The notes: generated from the sequence alone by a model not told the origin. 32,511 nt of DNA from Psychroflexus sediminis (GCF_900099815.1 NZ_FNCW01000016.1:1-32511); one strand, 5' to 3'. Counted from the first letter of the stretch, positions 15,321 through 25,166 are shown. Numbers and translations: made by a program.

Positions 15321-16310
15321 CTAATTTTCTTTTCTGATAAAATCGGAGATGAAGTAACTCAGGATAAATCCGATATTCTCTTTCAAATTGACTTCAAAAC
15401 CACATATATGAAAAAATTGTGCCTGCTCTTTTCTAATCACTTTCAGGAAAGTTCTGAGGTCTCTGACGCTAAACCCAGAAGAGGAGTCACAATGGGAAGA
15501 CATACCCTGAATGGATTTTAAATCCAGTTTGAAGCCGAGATGTCCATTTAAAAAATCGACGGCGTTTTTAAATTTGACACACTTATCCAGAGTGGTCAGG
15601 TGTAAACAATCTTCATAAAATTGAAAAGACAATGTTTTAGAAGAATTTAAAAGGTCCAATTCTGCCTGCGTGGTAGTATTTTTATGAAGACCAAATCCAC
15701 TGTACTTGTCAAAAAAATCGCTTGAGTTTTCAAGTTGAAAAGTGACATGTGTCGAAAGGTCTAACAGGTTCAGCCGGGACTGTATTGTAGAATTTGAAGC
15801 TTTGAGAAGATTGAGAGTATCACTGGAACTACCTCCTATTACAATTGGAATTTTACCTAAGCCACAAATAGTCTCAGAGACGGTATGAGTGGTCTCTTTC
15901 ACTATCTGTTCGTAGCGCATTTCTTTTTCTGAAATTGTTTTCAGCTGATTGATTTCATCAGAAATAATGTCAACGTTCAGTTCACCTAAAACGACCAGAT
16001 TTTCTGCCTGATTAAAGTCATTGTACTGAATATTCAATAAATTTTGTAGGACCGCTTGAAACATTTTAAACTTACCAGGTTTAAATTCATCTGCTGAATT
16101 TGAGAGCGTGGGTATTCCAAATAATACATAGTCAGCATTTACAGCTTCCAGCTGATTTAGCTCAGAGACAAGTATGACTTTTTCTCCAAATTTCCGGCCC
16201 TTTGATTCATGATCAATATATTTTGAAAGCTCATTATTATCGCTGAATTTGAAATAGGTCATAGGTAAGGTAATGCGGTTATAACCTTTGAAATTAGAGA
16301 AAAATTCCAT
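15321..16310 (-). CDS. Arginase/formimidoylglutamase-like protein, probable pseudoenzyme
   Basis: A 329-residue protein that follows the arginase/agmatinase/formimidoylglutamase fold, recognisable from IVIGGSSSD (156-164), the GFGLHK segment (205-210), FYEDC (231-235), SSSGFSVRDLRTFL (276-289) and the HICGFE-SYFISDF end. The metal site is mostly lost. The family GGxH motif has Ser162 for the His. The DAHxD motif reads D184-L-S186-T-H188. The DxD motif reads D263-L-K265. Only two of the six usual Mn ligands remain, so hydrolase activity is unlikely. The reading frame is intact, which argues for a retained non-catalytic role rather than a dying gene. It is divergent from the trans-sulfuration gene and abuts porQ tail to tail. 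Confidence 0.72.
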   Translation of the reverse strand: MEFFSNFKGYNRITLPMTYFKFSDNNELSKYIDHESKGRKFGEKVILVSELNQLEAVNADYVLFGIPTLSNSADEFKPGKFKMFQAVLQNLLNIQYNDFNQAENLVVLGELNVDIISDEINQLKTISEKEMRYEQIVKETTHTVSETICGLGKIPIVIGGSSSDTLNLLKASNSTIQSRLNLLDLSTHVTFQLENSSDFFDKYSGFGLHKNTTTQAELDLLNSSKTLSFQFYEDCLHLTTLDKCVKFKNAVDFLNGHLGFKLDLKSIQGMSSHCDSSSGFSVRDLRTFLKVIRKEQAQFFHICGFEVNLKENIGFILSYFISDFIRKEN

Positions 16311-16380
16311 GATCTAAAAATTTTAAAGCTAAAATCTATCAGTTGATTGTAATGAATTAAATTTGAGAAAAAATAAGAAA

Positions 16381-17523
16381 ATGCGAAAAGGCCTTAATAC
16401 GATATGTGTTCATAGTGGAGAAGTTGAAGATAAAGTCTACAAAGGGGCGATATCCCCGATGTATCTGTCTACAGCCTATGCTTATGATGGATTAGAGACT
16501 TCTATTTACCCGAGATACTTCAACAGTCCCAATCAGCATATGTTGGCAAAAAAGGTAGCTGAGTTGGAGCATGCGGAATCCGCATTGATTTTCGGCAGTG
16601 GCATGGCTGCTATAACTACAGCTATGTTAAGCATCCTGAAGTCTGGAGATCATGTCATCCTTCAAAATCAAATTTATGGAGGCACACGAAATTTTATTAT
16701 CGAAGAATTCGAGCAATACGGGATCCACTATGATTTTTTAGACGTGAATAACTTAGCTGATTTAAAATCTGCTTTAAAGCCCGAAACCAAACTGATATAT
16801 ATTGAAACTCCATCTAATCCTTTATTAGAAATCACAGATATCACATGTGTTACTCAATTCGCAAAAGAGAATAATGTTTTAACGATGGCAGACAACACTT
16901 TTGCAAGCCCCATCAATCAAAGGCCGATAGACCTTGGAGTAGACATTGTGATCCATAGTGCTACAAAATACCTCGGGGGGCATAGCGATATCACTGCAGG
17001 AGCGGTAGCCTCTTCCAAAGAAATTATGACAAAGGTGTTTTCGAAGGCTAAAAACTTTGGTGGCAGTTTGGCAGATCAGACGGTATGGCTTTTAGAACGA
17101 AGTATGAAAACTTTAAATTTAAGAGTCACTCAGCAAAACATAAATGCCCAAGACATGGCAGAATATTTAGAAAATTCTGAATATGTAGATCATGTGTATT
17201 ACCCAGGTTTAAAATCACATCCGCAGCATGAACTTGCCAAAATTCAAATGCAAGGTTTTGGAGGGATGCTGTCATTTGATTTAAATGATAAATGTGATGT
17301 TCAAAAGTTTTTTGATGGATTAAAACTCATAAAAAATGTATTGAGTCTGGGCGGTGTGGAGAGTACTGTGTTATCTCCAGAAAAAACTTCGCATTCGCTC
17401 CTGACACCAGAAGAACGTAAAGCTCAGGGTATAAAATCAAACCTCGTAAGATTTTCTGTTGGAATTGAAGATACAAAAGACCTTAAGAGAGATTTGCAAA
17501 TGGCTTTTTCTTCAAGTTTGTAA
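16381..17523 (+). CDS. Trans-sulfuration family PLP enzyme (cystathionine gamma-synthase/lyase or methionine gamma-lyase type)
   Basis: About 380 residues. It belongs to the Cys/Met metabolism PLP family, which acts on homoserine-derived or sulfur amino acids. The Schiff-base lysine is Lys196 in HSATKYLGG. FGSGMAAIT and YGGT supply PLP-phosphate and ring contacts, and ETPSNPLLEI is conserved. Near the C terminus SLGGVESTVLSPEKTSH is typical of the fold. The usual YxRxxNPT motif is altered to YPRYFNSPN, so exact specificity is uncertain. The ATG at 16381 is the likelier start; an in-frame TTG at 16363 would add six lysine-rich residues. Nothing adjacent reveals which sulfur pathway it serves. 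Confidence 0.85.
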   Translation: MRKGLNTICVHSGEVEDKVYKGAISPMYLSTAYAYDGLETSIYPRYFNSPNQHMLAKKVAELEHAESALIFGSGMAAITTAMLSILKSGDHVILQNQIYGGTRNFIIEEFEQYGIHYDFLDVNNLADLKSALKPETKLIYIETPSNPLLEITDITCVTQFAKENNVLTMADNTFASPINQRPIDLGVDIVIHSATKYLGGHSDITAGAVASSKEIMTKVFSKAKNFGGSLADQTVWLLERSMKTLNLRVTQQNINAQDMAEYLENSEYVDHVYYPGLKSHPQHELAKIQMQGFGGMLSFDLNDKCDVQKFFDGLKLIKNVLSLGGVESTVLSPEKTSHSLLTPEERKAQGIKSNLVRFSVGIEDTKDLKRDLQMAFSSSL

Positions 17524-17605
17524 ATTTATAAACGATTATAAGTAGAACTTATTACAGTATAAGAAGAGATGTTAAAATATATACGTTAACACACTTCCTG
17601 TATCG

Positions 17606-17613
17606 TATTTTTG
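17606..17613 (+). promoter_or_regulatory. Candidate -7 promoter element for the peroxiredoxin operon
   Basis: TATTTTTG matches TAnnTTTG and lies 34 bases before the ATG at 17648. The -33 region (around 17584) reads CGTTAAC, a weak match. Confidence 0.5.
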
Positions 17614-17647
17614 TACTTAAATTAATAATCAACAAAATAGATATAAT

Positions 17648-18286
<639 letters not shown>

Positions 18287-18329
18287 GTTTTTCTATTTTC
18301 AGTAACTGAATCGAATAAAACAAAAAATT

Positions 18330-18644
18330 ATGTTTAAAGAATTAGATCAAGATAATTTAGCAGAATCAATTAAGAATAATGACACTGTTGTAGTACAATA
18401 TTCAGCAACATGGTGTGGAAACTGTAGATTGATGAAGCCTAAATTTAAAAAGTTAGCAAGCGAGAATGAAGATATTCCATTCATAATGGTAGATGCAGAA
18501 AAATATCCTGAATCTAGAAAATTAGCGAATGTCGATAATCTTCCAACTTTTGCAACTTTCGTAAGCGGAGAATTTAAAAACCAAGTTCAAACCAATAAGT
18601 TTGAATCTTTAAAAGAATTAGTCAATGAAGTTACCGATAATTAA
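18330..18644 (+). CDS. Thioredoxin-family protein
   Basis: A 104-residue single-domain thioredoxin with the active site WCGNC (28-32) in place of the standard WCGPC. The cis-proline segment is DNLPTFATF (about 69-77). No signal peptide, so it is cytoplasmic. The likely role is electron donor to the upstream peroxiredoxin. The Asn in place of Pro between the cysteines usually alters redox potential, which is inference here. The 3' end overlaps the next gene by 20 bases. Confidence 0.9.
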   Translation: MFKELDQDNLAESIKNNDTVVVQYSATWCGNCRLMKPKFKKLASENEDIPFIMVDAEKYPESRKLANVDNLPTFATFVSGEFKNQVQTNKFESLKELVNEVTDN

Positions 18645-18873
18645 GCATTTTCAGAAAAATAATGATGTTCAAAAACTTGAACATACCATTGAAGTTTTGG
18701 AGTCTTTTTCTGAACACAGATCTGTAAAGGAAGAAGAAATGGATGTTGTTGGAGAACTTATTACAAACATAGCCGGAGCTATTGAAATGGACAAAATGGT
18801 GAAAGAGGGTATGTCTGAAAAAGACGCCGCAAACACATTTGCTCAGCGTGTATTAGGTTCTATCGATAAATAG
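18625..18873 (+). CDS. DUF6952 family small protein
   Basis: An 82-residue acidic, helical protein starting MKLPIIKHF and ending RVLGSIDK, matching the small flavobacterial family DUF6952 as I remember it. Its function is unknown. It begins inside the thioredoxin gene (20-base overlap in another frame), so translation is coupled. The constant company of a peroxiredoxin and thioredoxin would suggest a role in peroxide defence, which is inference. It has no cysteine and no membrane segment. Confidence 0.75.
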   Translation: MKLPIIKHFQKNNDVQKLEHTIEVLESFSEHRSVKEEEMDVVGELITNIAGAIEMDKMVKEGMSEKDAANTFAQRVLGSIDK

Positions 18874-18897
18874 AAAATAGATTTGATATTCAATAAA

Positions 18898-18928
18898 AAG
18901 GAAACTGTTAACTCAGTTTCCTTTTTTT
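18898..18928 (+). terminator. Terminator of the peroxiredoxin operon
   Basis: A 10-bp stem (18898-18907 with 18914-18923), loop TTAACT, and a run of seven T ending at 18928. It is 24 bases after the DUF6952 stop. Confidence 0.92.
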
Positions 18929-19174
18929 GTGCTTAAATAAAAGTGTAAATTTCACTTTCAAATCACTTCAATTTTAAACTGAAACCCATTAGAAAACGTC
19001 TTGAATCTTTTGTTTTGCATGAAAGGGATTATCCTGTCTGTGTCTGAAAGTGAATGAATTCAAATTTCAATTACTTTTTTCTATCTTTTTAACCTTGCAG
19101 ACTTTTATTATAAGATAACTTTTTCAGAATGGTTTGTACAACTCGGCATGATGGCTTTGAGTTGACGTATATAG
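18929..19174. other. Non-coding or decayed stretch
   Basis: No intact gene. A 25-codon frame from ATG 19129 to TAG 19204-19206 has no clear ribosome-binding context. Together with the pseudogene at 19175-19327 this looks like a degraded gene locus between the terminator at 18928 and ftsK. Confidence 0.4.
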
Positions 19175-19327
19175 GCAACCAATTCAGCAGATTATATTCA
19201 GCCTAGAGATGTCAAAAGCATAGGTAAGCTTAAGGACATTTCTGCATGGACTGCATGAGTCGCTGGAATTTTTGCATTTGTCATCGGTTTAATTATTTAT
19301 ATTCCTTATATCCTAACTTTAATTTGA
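19175..19327 (+). pseudogene. Remnant of a small membrane protein gene
   Basis: One frame reads 50 codons with a single internal stop (TGA 19256-19258), ending at TGA 19325-19327. Before the stop is SADYIQPRDVKSIGKLKDIS; after it comes a membrane helix, roughly GIFAFVIGLIIYIPYILTL. The hydrophobic segment right to the end and the coherent upstream part suggest the C-terminal end of a membrane protein gene killed by a nonsense mutation, with its 5' part lost. The family is not identified. Confidence 0.45.
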
Positions 19328-19350
19328 TTAGTTAAAGCGGTTAATATTTG

Positions 19351-19358
19351 TATTTTTG
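19351..19358 (+). promoter_or_regulatory. Candidate -7 promoter element for ftsK
   Basis: TATTTTTG, matching TAnnTTTG, 20 bases before the ftsK ATG. A TTTG at 19323-19326 is the nearest -33 candidate, but the 24-base spacer is long. Confidence 0.45.
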
Positions 19359-19378
19359 TTTCCTACTTTACAATCTCT

Positions 19379-21787
19379 ATGGCTAAAACAAAACGGAGTA
19401 AATCGACTGAGTCAAAGCAACCTCAAAAAAGCTTTAGTTTAAAATCTTCTAAGCGTACCAAGATTATTTTTGGGAGTTTTCTCATACTTTTTTCTATAGG
19501 TCTGTTTATCTCTTTTATTTCTTACTTTTTTAATTGGCAGGCAGATCAATCCATGCTTGGACATGTTTTAGAGAGGGGAAAAACCGCCAATAACTGGTTG
19601 AATAAATTTGGGGCTTACATTAGCCATTTACTTATTTATAAAGGTTTTGGCGTCTCTATCATTAGCCTTCCTGCCATGCTGTTTGTGACGGGGGTATATT
19701 TATTTTTGAATTTGAAGCTTTTTAAGATTAGATCGCTCTGGTTTTGGGGGTTCTACCTCATAGTATGGTTTTCCTTGAGCTTTGGTTTTTTTGTTAACTC
19801 CTATCCTATTTTAGGAGGGGTAGTAGGCTATGAATTAAATGATTTTCTTCAGGATTATATTGGAAAATTAGGCATTGTACTTGTGTTGATATTTATGTTG
19901 ATTATCTATTTGGTGTCTCGATTAAATTTGACTCCCGATGCTCTATCGAAATCTTTTACCAAGCATAAGGAGAATGTAAAAGAGGAAGTTTCTGAAGTAA
20001 AATTTGAACGTCAAACCAATTCAGAAAAAACAAATACTAAGGAAGAAGTTGCGCTCGACCCTTCTTTGGATACAGAGACCGATCCTAGTCACCCTCATGA
20101 TAAAGATGTTGAGATGGAGAGCACCTTTAGCGAAAAATCTTTAAAAGAACCATCAGAAAAAGAGAAAATTGTCATTAAGTCTGAAGATGAGGACGATGTA
20201 GCCATGGAGGTGGAAACTACTCAAGATGAAGAAGAATCCGATCAGCTCAGCAAAAAATTAGTTGAGGATTTTGGTGAATTTGATCCAACTTTGGAACTGG
20301 CCAATTATCAGTTTCCAAGTATAGAATTACTCAAAGATTACAATTCTGGCCGTGGTATTACCATAGATCAAAAGGAATTGGAGCAAAATAAAAATAAGAT
20401 TGTAGATACGCTTAAGAACTACAAAATAGAGATTGCTCAAATCAAAGCGACAGTAGGTCCTACCGTAACACTTTACGAAATCGTGCCTGAAGCGGGGATT
20501 AGAATTTCAAAAATCAAGAACCTGGAAGATGATATTGCTTTATCGCTTTCGGCTTTAGGAATTAGAATTATCGCTCCAATTCCTGGAAAAGGAACCATCG
20601 GTATTGAAGTTCCCAACCAAAACCCATCTGTAGTGCCGATGAGATCTGTGGTCGCTTCCAATAAGTTTCAAAATGCAGAAATGGAACTCCCTATTGCAAT
20701 GGGGAAAACAATTTCCAACGAAACCTATACTGTAGATCTTGCCAAAATGCCTCACTTGCTTATGGCAGGTGCCACAGGTCAAGGGAAATCGGTAGGGCTT
20801 AATGTGATATTGACTTCGCTTTTGTATCAAAAACATCCGGCTGAAGTCAAATTTGTTTTGGTGGACCCCAAGAAAGTAGAATTGACTTTATTCAATAAAA
20901 TTGAAAGACACTACTTAGCCAAACTACCTGATACTGAAGAGGCTATTATCACAGATAATACAAAAGTCATAAATACATTGAATTCGCTTTGCATCGAAAT
21001 GGATAATCGTTACGATTTATTGAAAGATGCCATGGTTCGTAATATCAAGGAATACAATACGAAGTTTAAAGCTAGAAAACTGAACCCCGAAAATGGTCAT
21101 AAGTTTTTGCCTTATATTATTCTTGTGGTAGATGAATTTGCCGATCTGATTATGACAGCGGGTAAAGAGGTTGAAACGCCTATAGCTAGACTTGCTCAAT
21201 TGGCAAGGGCCATCGGTATTCATCTTATTATTGCTACCCAACGTCCCTCTGTAAATGTAATTACAGGCATGATAAAAGCTAACTTTCCAGCTAGAATGGC
21301 CTTTAGAGTGACTTCCAAAATTGACTCTAGAACCATCTTGGATGCGGGTGGAGCAGACCAATTAATTGGTAGGGGAGATATGTTATTTACCCAAGGCAAT
21401 GATTTAATACGTTTACAATGCGCCTTTGTGGATACGCCTGAAGTTGAAAGAATCACAGACTTTATCGGTTCACAAAAAGCCTATGCAGATGCTCACCTTT
21501 TACCAGAGTATTCTGGTGAAGAATCTGGCATAGGTGTTGATAATGATATCGAAGACAGAGACAAGCTCTTTAAAGACGCTGCTGAAGTTATTATTACAGC
21601 TCAGCAGGGCTCAGCTTCTCTTTTGCAAAGAAAATTGAAACTAGGCTATAATCGTGCCGGTCGAATTATAGACCAGCTTGAAGCAGCAGGAATCGTCGGT
21701 CCTTTTGAAGGCAGTAAAGCGAGACAAGTTCTTGTGCCAGATCTTCTGGCTCTAGAAGAATTGCTTAAAAACGAACAAAAATCTTAA
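19379..21787 (+). CDS. ftsK: DNA translocase FtsK
   Basis: An 802-residue septal DNA motor that clears chromosome ends and aids dimer resolution. Four N-terminal membrane segments fill roughly residues 28-180. An acidic linker rich in Glu, Asp and Ser follows (about 195-300). The motor domain has Walker A GATGQGKS (464-471) and Walker B YIILVVDEFADL. The C-terminal gamma winged helix is SLLQRKLKLGYNRAGRIIDQ and following, which reads oriented DNA sequences. The length is normal for Bacteroidota. First gene of the run ftsK-lolA-lptF/G-ribBA, with lolA starting 10 bases after its stop. Confidence 0.95.
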   Translation: MAKTKRSKSTESKQPQKSFSLKSSKRTKIIFGSFLILFSIGLFISFISYFFNWQADQSMLGHVLERGKTANNWLNKFGAYISHLLIYKGFGVSIISLPAMLFVTGVYLFLNLKLFKIRSLWFWGFYLIVWFSLSFGFFVNSYPILGGVVGYELNDFLQDYIGKLGIVLVLIFMLIIYLVSRLNLTPDALSKSFTKHKENVKEEVSEVKFERQTNSEKTNTKEEVALDPSLDTETDPSHPHDKDVEMESTFSEKSLKEPSEKEKIVIKSEDEDDVAMEVETTQDEEESDQLSKKLVEDFGEFDPTLELANYQFPSIELLKDYNSGRGITIDQKELEQNKNKIVDTLKNYKIEIAQIKATVGPTVTLYEIVPEAGIRISKIKNLEDDIALSLSALGIRIIAPIPGKGTIGIEVPNQNPSVVPMRSVVASNKFQNAEMELPIAMGKTISNETYTVDLAKMPHLLMAGATGQGKSVGLNVILTSLLYQKHPAEVKFVLVDPKKVELTLFNKIERHYLAKLPDTEEAIITDNTKVINTLNSLCIEMDNRYDLLKDAMVRNIKEYNTKFKARKLNPENGHKFLPYIILVVDEFADLIMTAGKEVETPIARLAQLARAIGIHLIIATQRPSVNVITGMIKANFPARMAFRVTSKIDSRTILDAGGADQLIGRGDMLFTQGNDLIRLQCAFVDTPEVERITDFIGSQKAYADAHLLPEYSGEESGIGVDNDIEDRDKLFKDAAEVIITAQQGSASLLQRKLKLGYNRAGRIIDQLEAAGIVGPFEGSKARQVLVPDLLALEELLKNEQKS

Positions 21788-21797
21788 TTAATACATC

Positions 21798-22451
21798 ATG
21801 AAAATAATAAAAACACTGAGCTTAATTTTTTTAACACTACTTATTCCAAACGCCGTTATTGCTCAAAACGATAATGAAGCTAAAGCGCTGGTAAAAGAAG
21901 TTCTGGATAAAGTGGAGTCCTACGATAACTTTGTTATTGATTTTACTTATTCTTTAGAGAATAAGGAACAGAACATGAATCAAGAAACTCGTGGGGATGT
22001 GAGTATTAAGGATGAAAAATACGTATTAAATCTTATGGGAACTACTCAAATTTTCGATGGAGAAGACATATACACAATTGTTCCTGAAGATGATGAGGTG
22101 ACCATTTCCAGTTATGATGAAGCTAATAATGAACAAATCACCCCTTCTAAAATGTTGACGTTCTATCAAGACGGATACCGTTTCAAAATGGATTTATTAC
22201 AAGACGTTAAGGGAAGAAAAATCCAGTATGTGGAGTTAATTCCGATGGATTCCAATAACGAAATGAAAAAAATATTACTCGGTATTGATAAACAGACCAA
22301 GCATATTTATAATCTCATTCAAATTCAACCAGACAATACTAAGATTGAATTTAGGGTGACTAAATTTAAAACAAACGAGCCTCTATCTGCTAAGCATTTT
22401 CAATTTGAGAGATCAAAATATGCAGATTACTACATCAATGAATTAGACTAA
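21798..22451 (+). CDS. LolA-family outer-membrane lipoprotein carrier
   Basis: A 217-residue periplasmic protein with a signal peptide at residues 1-22 (hydrophobic core LSLIFLTLLIP, cleavage near VIAQ). The mature part follows the LolA pattern: an early helix with VLDKVESYDNFVIDF, the strand pair EQNMNQETRGDVSI, then DGEDIYTIVPEDDEVTI and TPSKMLTFY. LolA ferries lipoproteins from the inner to the outer membrane. The assignment is to the family; divergent LolA-like proteins in Bacteroidota can have other roles. It lies in an operon with ftsK and the LptF/LptG-type permease. Confidence 0.85.
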   Translation: MKIIKTLSLIFLTLLIPNAVIAQNDNEAKALVKEVLDKVESYDNFVIDFTYSLENKEQNMNQETRGDVSIKDEKYVLNLMGTTQIFDGEDIYTIVPEDDEVTISSYDEANNEQITPSKMLTFYQDGYRFKMDLLQDVKGRKIQYVELIPMDSNNEMKKILLGIDKQTKHIYNLIQIQPDNTKIEFRVTKFKTNEPLSAKHFQFERSKYADYYINELD

Positions 22452-22461
22452 ATTTCAGGTA

Positions 22462-24021
22462 TTGAAAATTTTAGACCGGTATATTTTAACCTCATTTGTA
22501 AAAACCTTTCTTTCCGTTTTTACAATTTTGATGTTTATTTTTATTCTTCAATCTGTATGGCGATTCATTGAGGAATTCGCAGGAAAAGATATTGATTTGG
22601 ATATTATTTCTAAGTTTTTGTTTTTTCTTCTTCCAAACTTAATTCCCATGGTTTTACCGTTGACGATTTTGCTGGCGTCGATTATGACTTTTGGGAGCTT
22701 TGCAGAACAATATGAATTTGCAGCTATGAAATCTGCTGGCATTTCCCTTCAAAGAGCGATGCGTAGCCTGATTGTTTTTATTTTACTGCTTGCCGTTGTC
22801 ACTTTTTATTTTGCAAATACGGTTATCCCTCATGCTGAAGGAAAAGTACTCAATATGCGAAAAAATATTGCCCAGGTCAAACCTTCTATGGCCATTGTTG
22901 AAGGTGCTTTCAATGATTTGGGAAATATCAATATAAAGGTAAAAGAGAAAAGCGGACCGAATGGTAAAAATTTAGATGATGTGATTATTCATAAAAAGTC
23001 TGAAAATAGAGTAGGAAATTACACTGTTATAAAGGCAGACCGGGGTGTTCTAGAATCGGGATTGAATTCAAATGTATTATCACTGGTGTTGTATGATGGC
23101 AATTATTATAATGAAATTCCTACAAAAACCTACCAACAGAATTTAAAAGCTCCGTTTGTAAAATCTGCATTTGATAGATATGTATTAAATATTGATCTAT
23201 CAGATTTTAATAATGTCGATCTTGAAGATGAAAGTTTAAAGCATCCTTATAAAATGTTGAATACAAGCGAACTTAAAATTCAATTAGATTCGTTTTCGAA
23301 TGATTATAAAAGGAGCATACAAAATTATGATAGACTTATCAAACAGAGAAGTGGTGTGTTAAGAGCCATAAATAGTGATGAGGTTGATGAAGAAAAAAAT
23401 AACACAAGAAAAATAAATCAAAAGAGCGATGAAAGATCTGAAAAGGATAGCTTAAATGTTGAAAATAAGAATGAAAACACTTATGACTTATATTCAAATT
23501 TATCCTTAGACAGTTTGTTTTGGGAATATAACTTTAGACAGCGCACTCAACTTTTTAATGTAGCCACAAACTCTATCAATAGTATTATTCCACAAATTAG
23601 CTCGAAGAAAAATCAAATTAAGCAAAGACAGATGTTATTGAATAAGATCGAAATGTCAATGCACAATAAATATGCTCTGCCATTTGCCTGTATCATTTTG
23701 TTTTTCGTGGGTGCACCTTTGGGAGCAATTATTAGAAAGGGTGGTTTAGGTTTACCAATGGTAGTCGCCATCGTGGTTTTTTTAACCTACCACTTTATAG
23801 GTTTGTTTGCAGGGAATAGTGCAGAAGGTGGGAGTATCCCCGCATTTGTGGGTTCCTGGCTGTCAACTATTATTCTTTTGCCCTTAAGTGTTTATCTCAC
23901 ATATAGGGCAACAACAGATCAGGGCTTTGTAAATTTAGATTTTATAACGGTTCCCATAGATAAGATTATAAAAAAGATTAAAACCAACTTTTTGAATATC
24001 AGAAATAAAAAAAATGACTGA
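22462..24021 (+). CDS. LptF/LptG-family permease (YjgP/YjgQ)
   Basis: A 519-residue inner-membrane subunit of the Lpt machine that extracts LPS from the inner membrane. KILDRYILTSFVKTF at the start is the standard TM1 entry. TM2-TM3 are followed by a periplasmic beta-jellyroll (about 115-265). A charged, probably disordered insertion (about 300-345, rich in Asn, Lys, Glu and Asp) follows. Three more TM segments come at the end, with FACIILFFVGAPLGAIIRKGGLG. The start is a TTG at 22462, which preserves the conserved N terminus. It begins 10 bases after lolA and overlaps ribBA by eight bases. Whether it acts as LptF or LptG cannot be decided here. Confidence 0.88.
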   Translation: MKILDRYILTSFVKTFLSVFTILMFIFILQSVWRFIEEFAGKDIDLDIISKFLFFLLPNLIPMVLPLTILLASIMTFGSFAEQYEFAAMKSAGISLQRAMRSLIVFILLLAVVTFYFANTVIPHAEGKVLNMRKNIAQVKPSMAIVEGAFNDLGNINIKVKEKSGPNGKNLDDVIIHKKSENRVGNYTVIKADRGVLESGLNSNVLSLVLYDGNYYNEIPTKTYQQNLKAPFVKSAFDRYVLNIDLSDFNNVDLEDESLKHPYKMLNTSELKIQLDSFSNDYKRSIQNYDRLIKQRSGVLRAINSDEVDEEKNNTRKINQKSDERSEKDSLNVENKNENTYDLYSNLSLDSLFWEYNFRQRTQLFNVATNSINSIIPQISSKKNQIKQRQMLLNKIEMSMHNKYALPFACIILFFVGAPLGAIIRKGGLGLPMVVAIVVFLTYHFIGLFAGNSAEGGSIPAFVGSWLSTIILLPLSVYLTYRATTDQGFVNLDFITVPIDKIIKKIKTNFLNIRNKKND

Positions 24022-25147
24022 AAAAAAAATTAAGCTTGATTCCGTTCAAGAAGCTATCGATGATGTAAGATCAGGTAAGGTGATAATAGTTGTCGATGAT
24101 GAAGACAGAGAGAATGAGGGTGACTTCTTGGCAGCTGCAGAAAAGGTAACTCCTGAAATGATCAACTTTATGGCCAAATATGGGAGGGGTCTTATCTGTT
24201 CACCTCTAACAGAAAGTCGCTGTAAAGATTTGAATCTTTCTTCAATGGTTGGTAACAATACCGATCCTTTAGAGACTGCTTTCACTGTTTCTATAGATCT
24301 GAAAGGCAATGGTGTAACCACCGGAATTTCTGCTTCAGACAGAGCTAAAACCATACAAGCTCTCTGTGATGAAAACACCAAGCCTCATGACTTAAATCGT
24401 CCTGGTCATATCTTTCCTCTCATTGCAAAGGAAGGTGGGGTTTTAAGAAGAACCGGTCATACAGAAGCTTCAATAGACTTTGCAAGATTGGCAGGTTTGA
24501 AGCCTGCAGGAGTTATATGCGAAATCATGAATGAAGATGGAACCATGGCTAGGCTTCCTCAGCTGGTAGATGTTGCCAGGAAACACGATCTTAAATTAGT
24601 TTCTATAGAAGATCTAGTGGCTTATAGAATGCAACACGATTCTTTAATAGAAAAATCAGAAGATTTTGAATTGAATACTAGGTTTGGCCACTACAGATTG
24701 AGAGCTTATCACCAAACAACAAATGATCAAGTGCATTTAGCACTAACAAAGGGTACCTGGAAAACAGATGATCCTGTTTTGGTCAGGATGAATTCCACCT
24801 TGGTCAATAATGATATTCTTGGGACCCTGACATCCAATGCCGATCAAAAGCTGGATAATATGTTTAAACAATTGAATGCTGAAGGAAAAGGGGCTATCGT
24901 ATTTATAAATCAAGATATCCAAGGCTTGAATTTGATTTCAAGATTGAAAGAACTTAAACAAAATCAAAACGAAGGAATAGCCAAAGCACCCGGAGTTGTA
25001 ATGGACGAGAAGGACTTTGGAATTGGAGCGCAAATCTTACATGATTTGGGAGTGCATAAGATTAAATTGATGTCCAATTCTCAACATAAGAAAAGGGTAG
25101 GAATGATAGGTTATGGATTGGAAATAATCGATTATGTGAATTATTAA
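24014..25147 (+). CDS. ribBA: RibBA: 3,4-dihydroxy-2-butanone 4-phosphate synthase with a degenerate GTP cyclohydrolase II domain
   Basis: A 377-residue riboflavin-pathway protein. The N-terminal RibB domain (1-205) is complete: [11 protein letters not shown] (28-38), [10 protein letters not shown] (102-111), RPGHIFPL (129-136) and TGHTEAS (147-153). It makes the four-carbon unit from ribulose 5-phosphate. The C-terminal domain (about 206-377) retains the GCHII fold ([13 protein letters not shown] and GYGLEI), but the zinc site is gone. Where active enzymes have the three cysteines of the ECLTGDxFGSxRCDC motif, this protein has Leu263, Ser274 and Ala276. GTP cyclohydrolase activity is therefore doubtful, and another ribA is needed. 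Degenerate C-terminal halves of this type have been reported for other RibBA variants. It overlaps the preceding permease gene by eight bases, and a strong terminator follows. Confidence 0.92.
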   Translation: MTEKKIKLDSVQEAIDDVRSGKVIIVVDDEDRENEGDFLAAAEKVTPEMINFMAKYGRGLICSPLTESRCKDLNLSSMVGNNTDPLETAFTVSIDLKGNGVTTGISASDRAKTIQALCDENTKPHDLNRPGHIFPLIAKEGGVLRRTGHTEASIDFARLAGLKPAGVICEIMNEDGTMARLPQLVDVARKHDLKLVSIEDLVAYRMQHDSLIEKSEDFELNTRFGHYRLRAYHQTTNDQVHLALTKGTWKTDDPVLVRMNSTLVNNDILGTLTSNADQKLDNMFKQLNAEGKGAIVFINQDIQGLNLISRLKELKQNQNEGIAKAPGVVMDEKDFGIGAQILHDLGVHKIKLMSNSQHKKRVGMIGYGLEIIDYVNY

Positions 25148-25166
25148 ATCTATATATTATTAAAAA

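Noticed and set aside
19129-19206. A 25-codon ORF from ATG 19129
   Set aside because: Too short, no promoter or ribosome-binding context, and it overlaps the decayed membrane gene remnant in another frame.
23990-24013. FMN riboswitch in front of ribBA
   Set aside because: ribBA overlaps the preceding gene by eight bases and there is no room or conserved RFN sequence.
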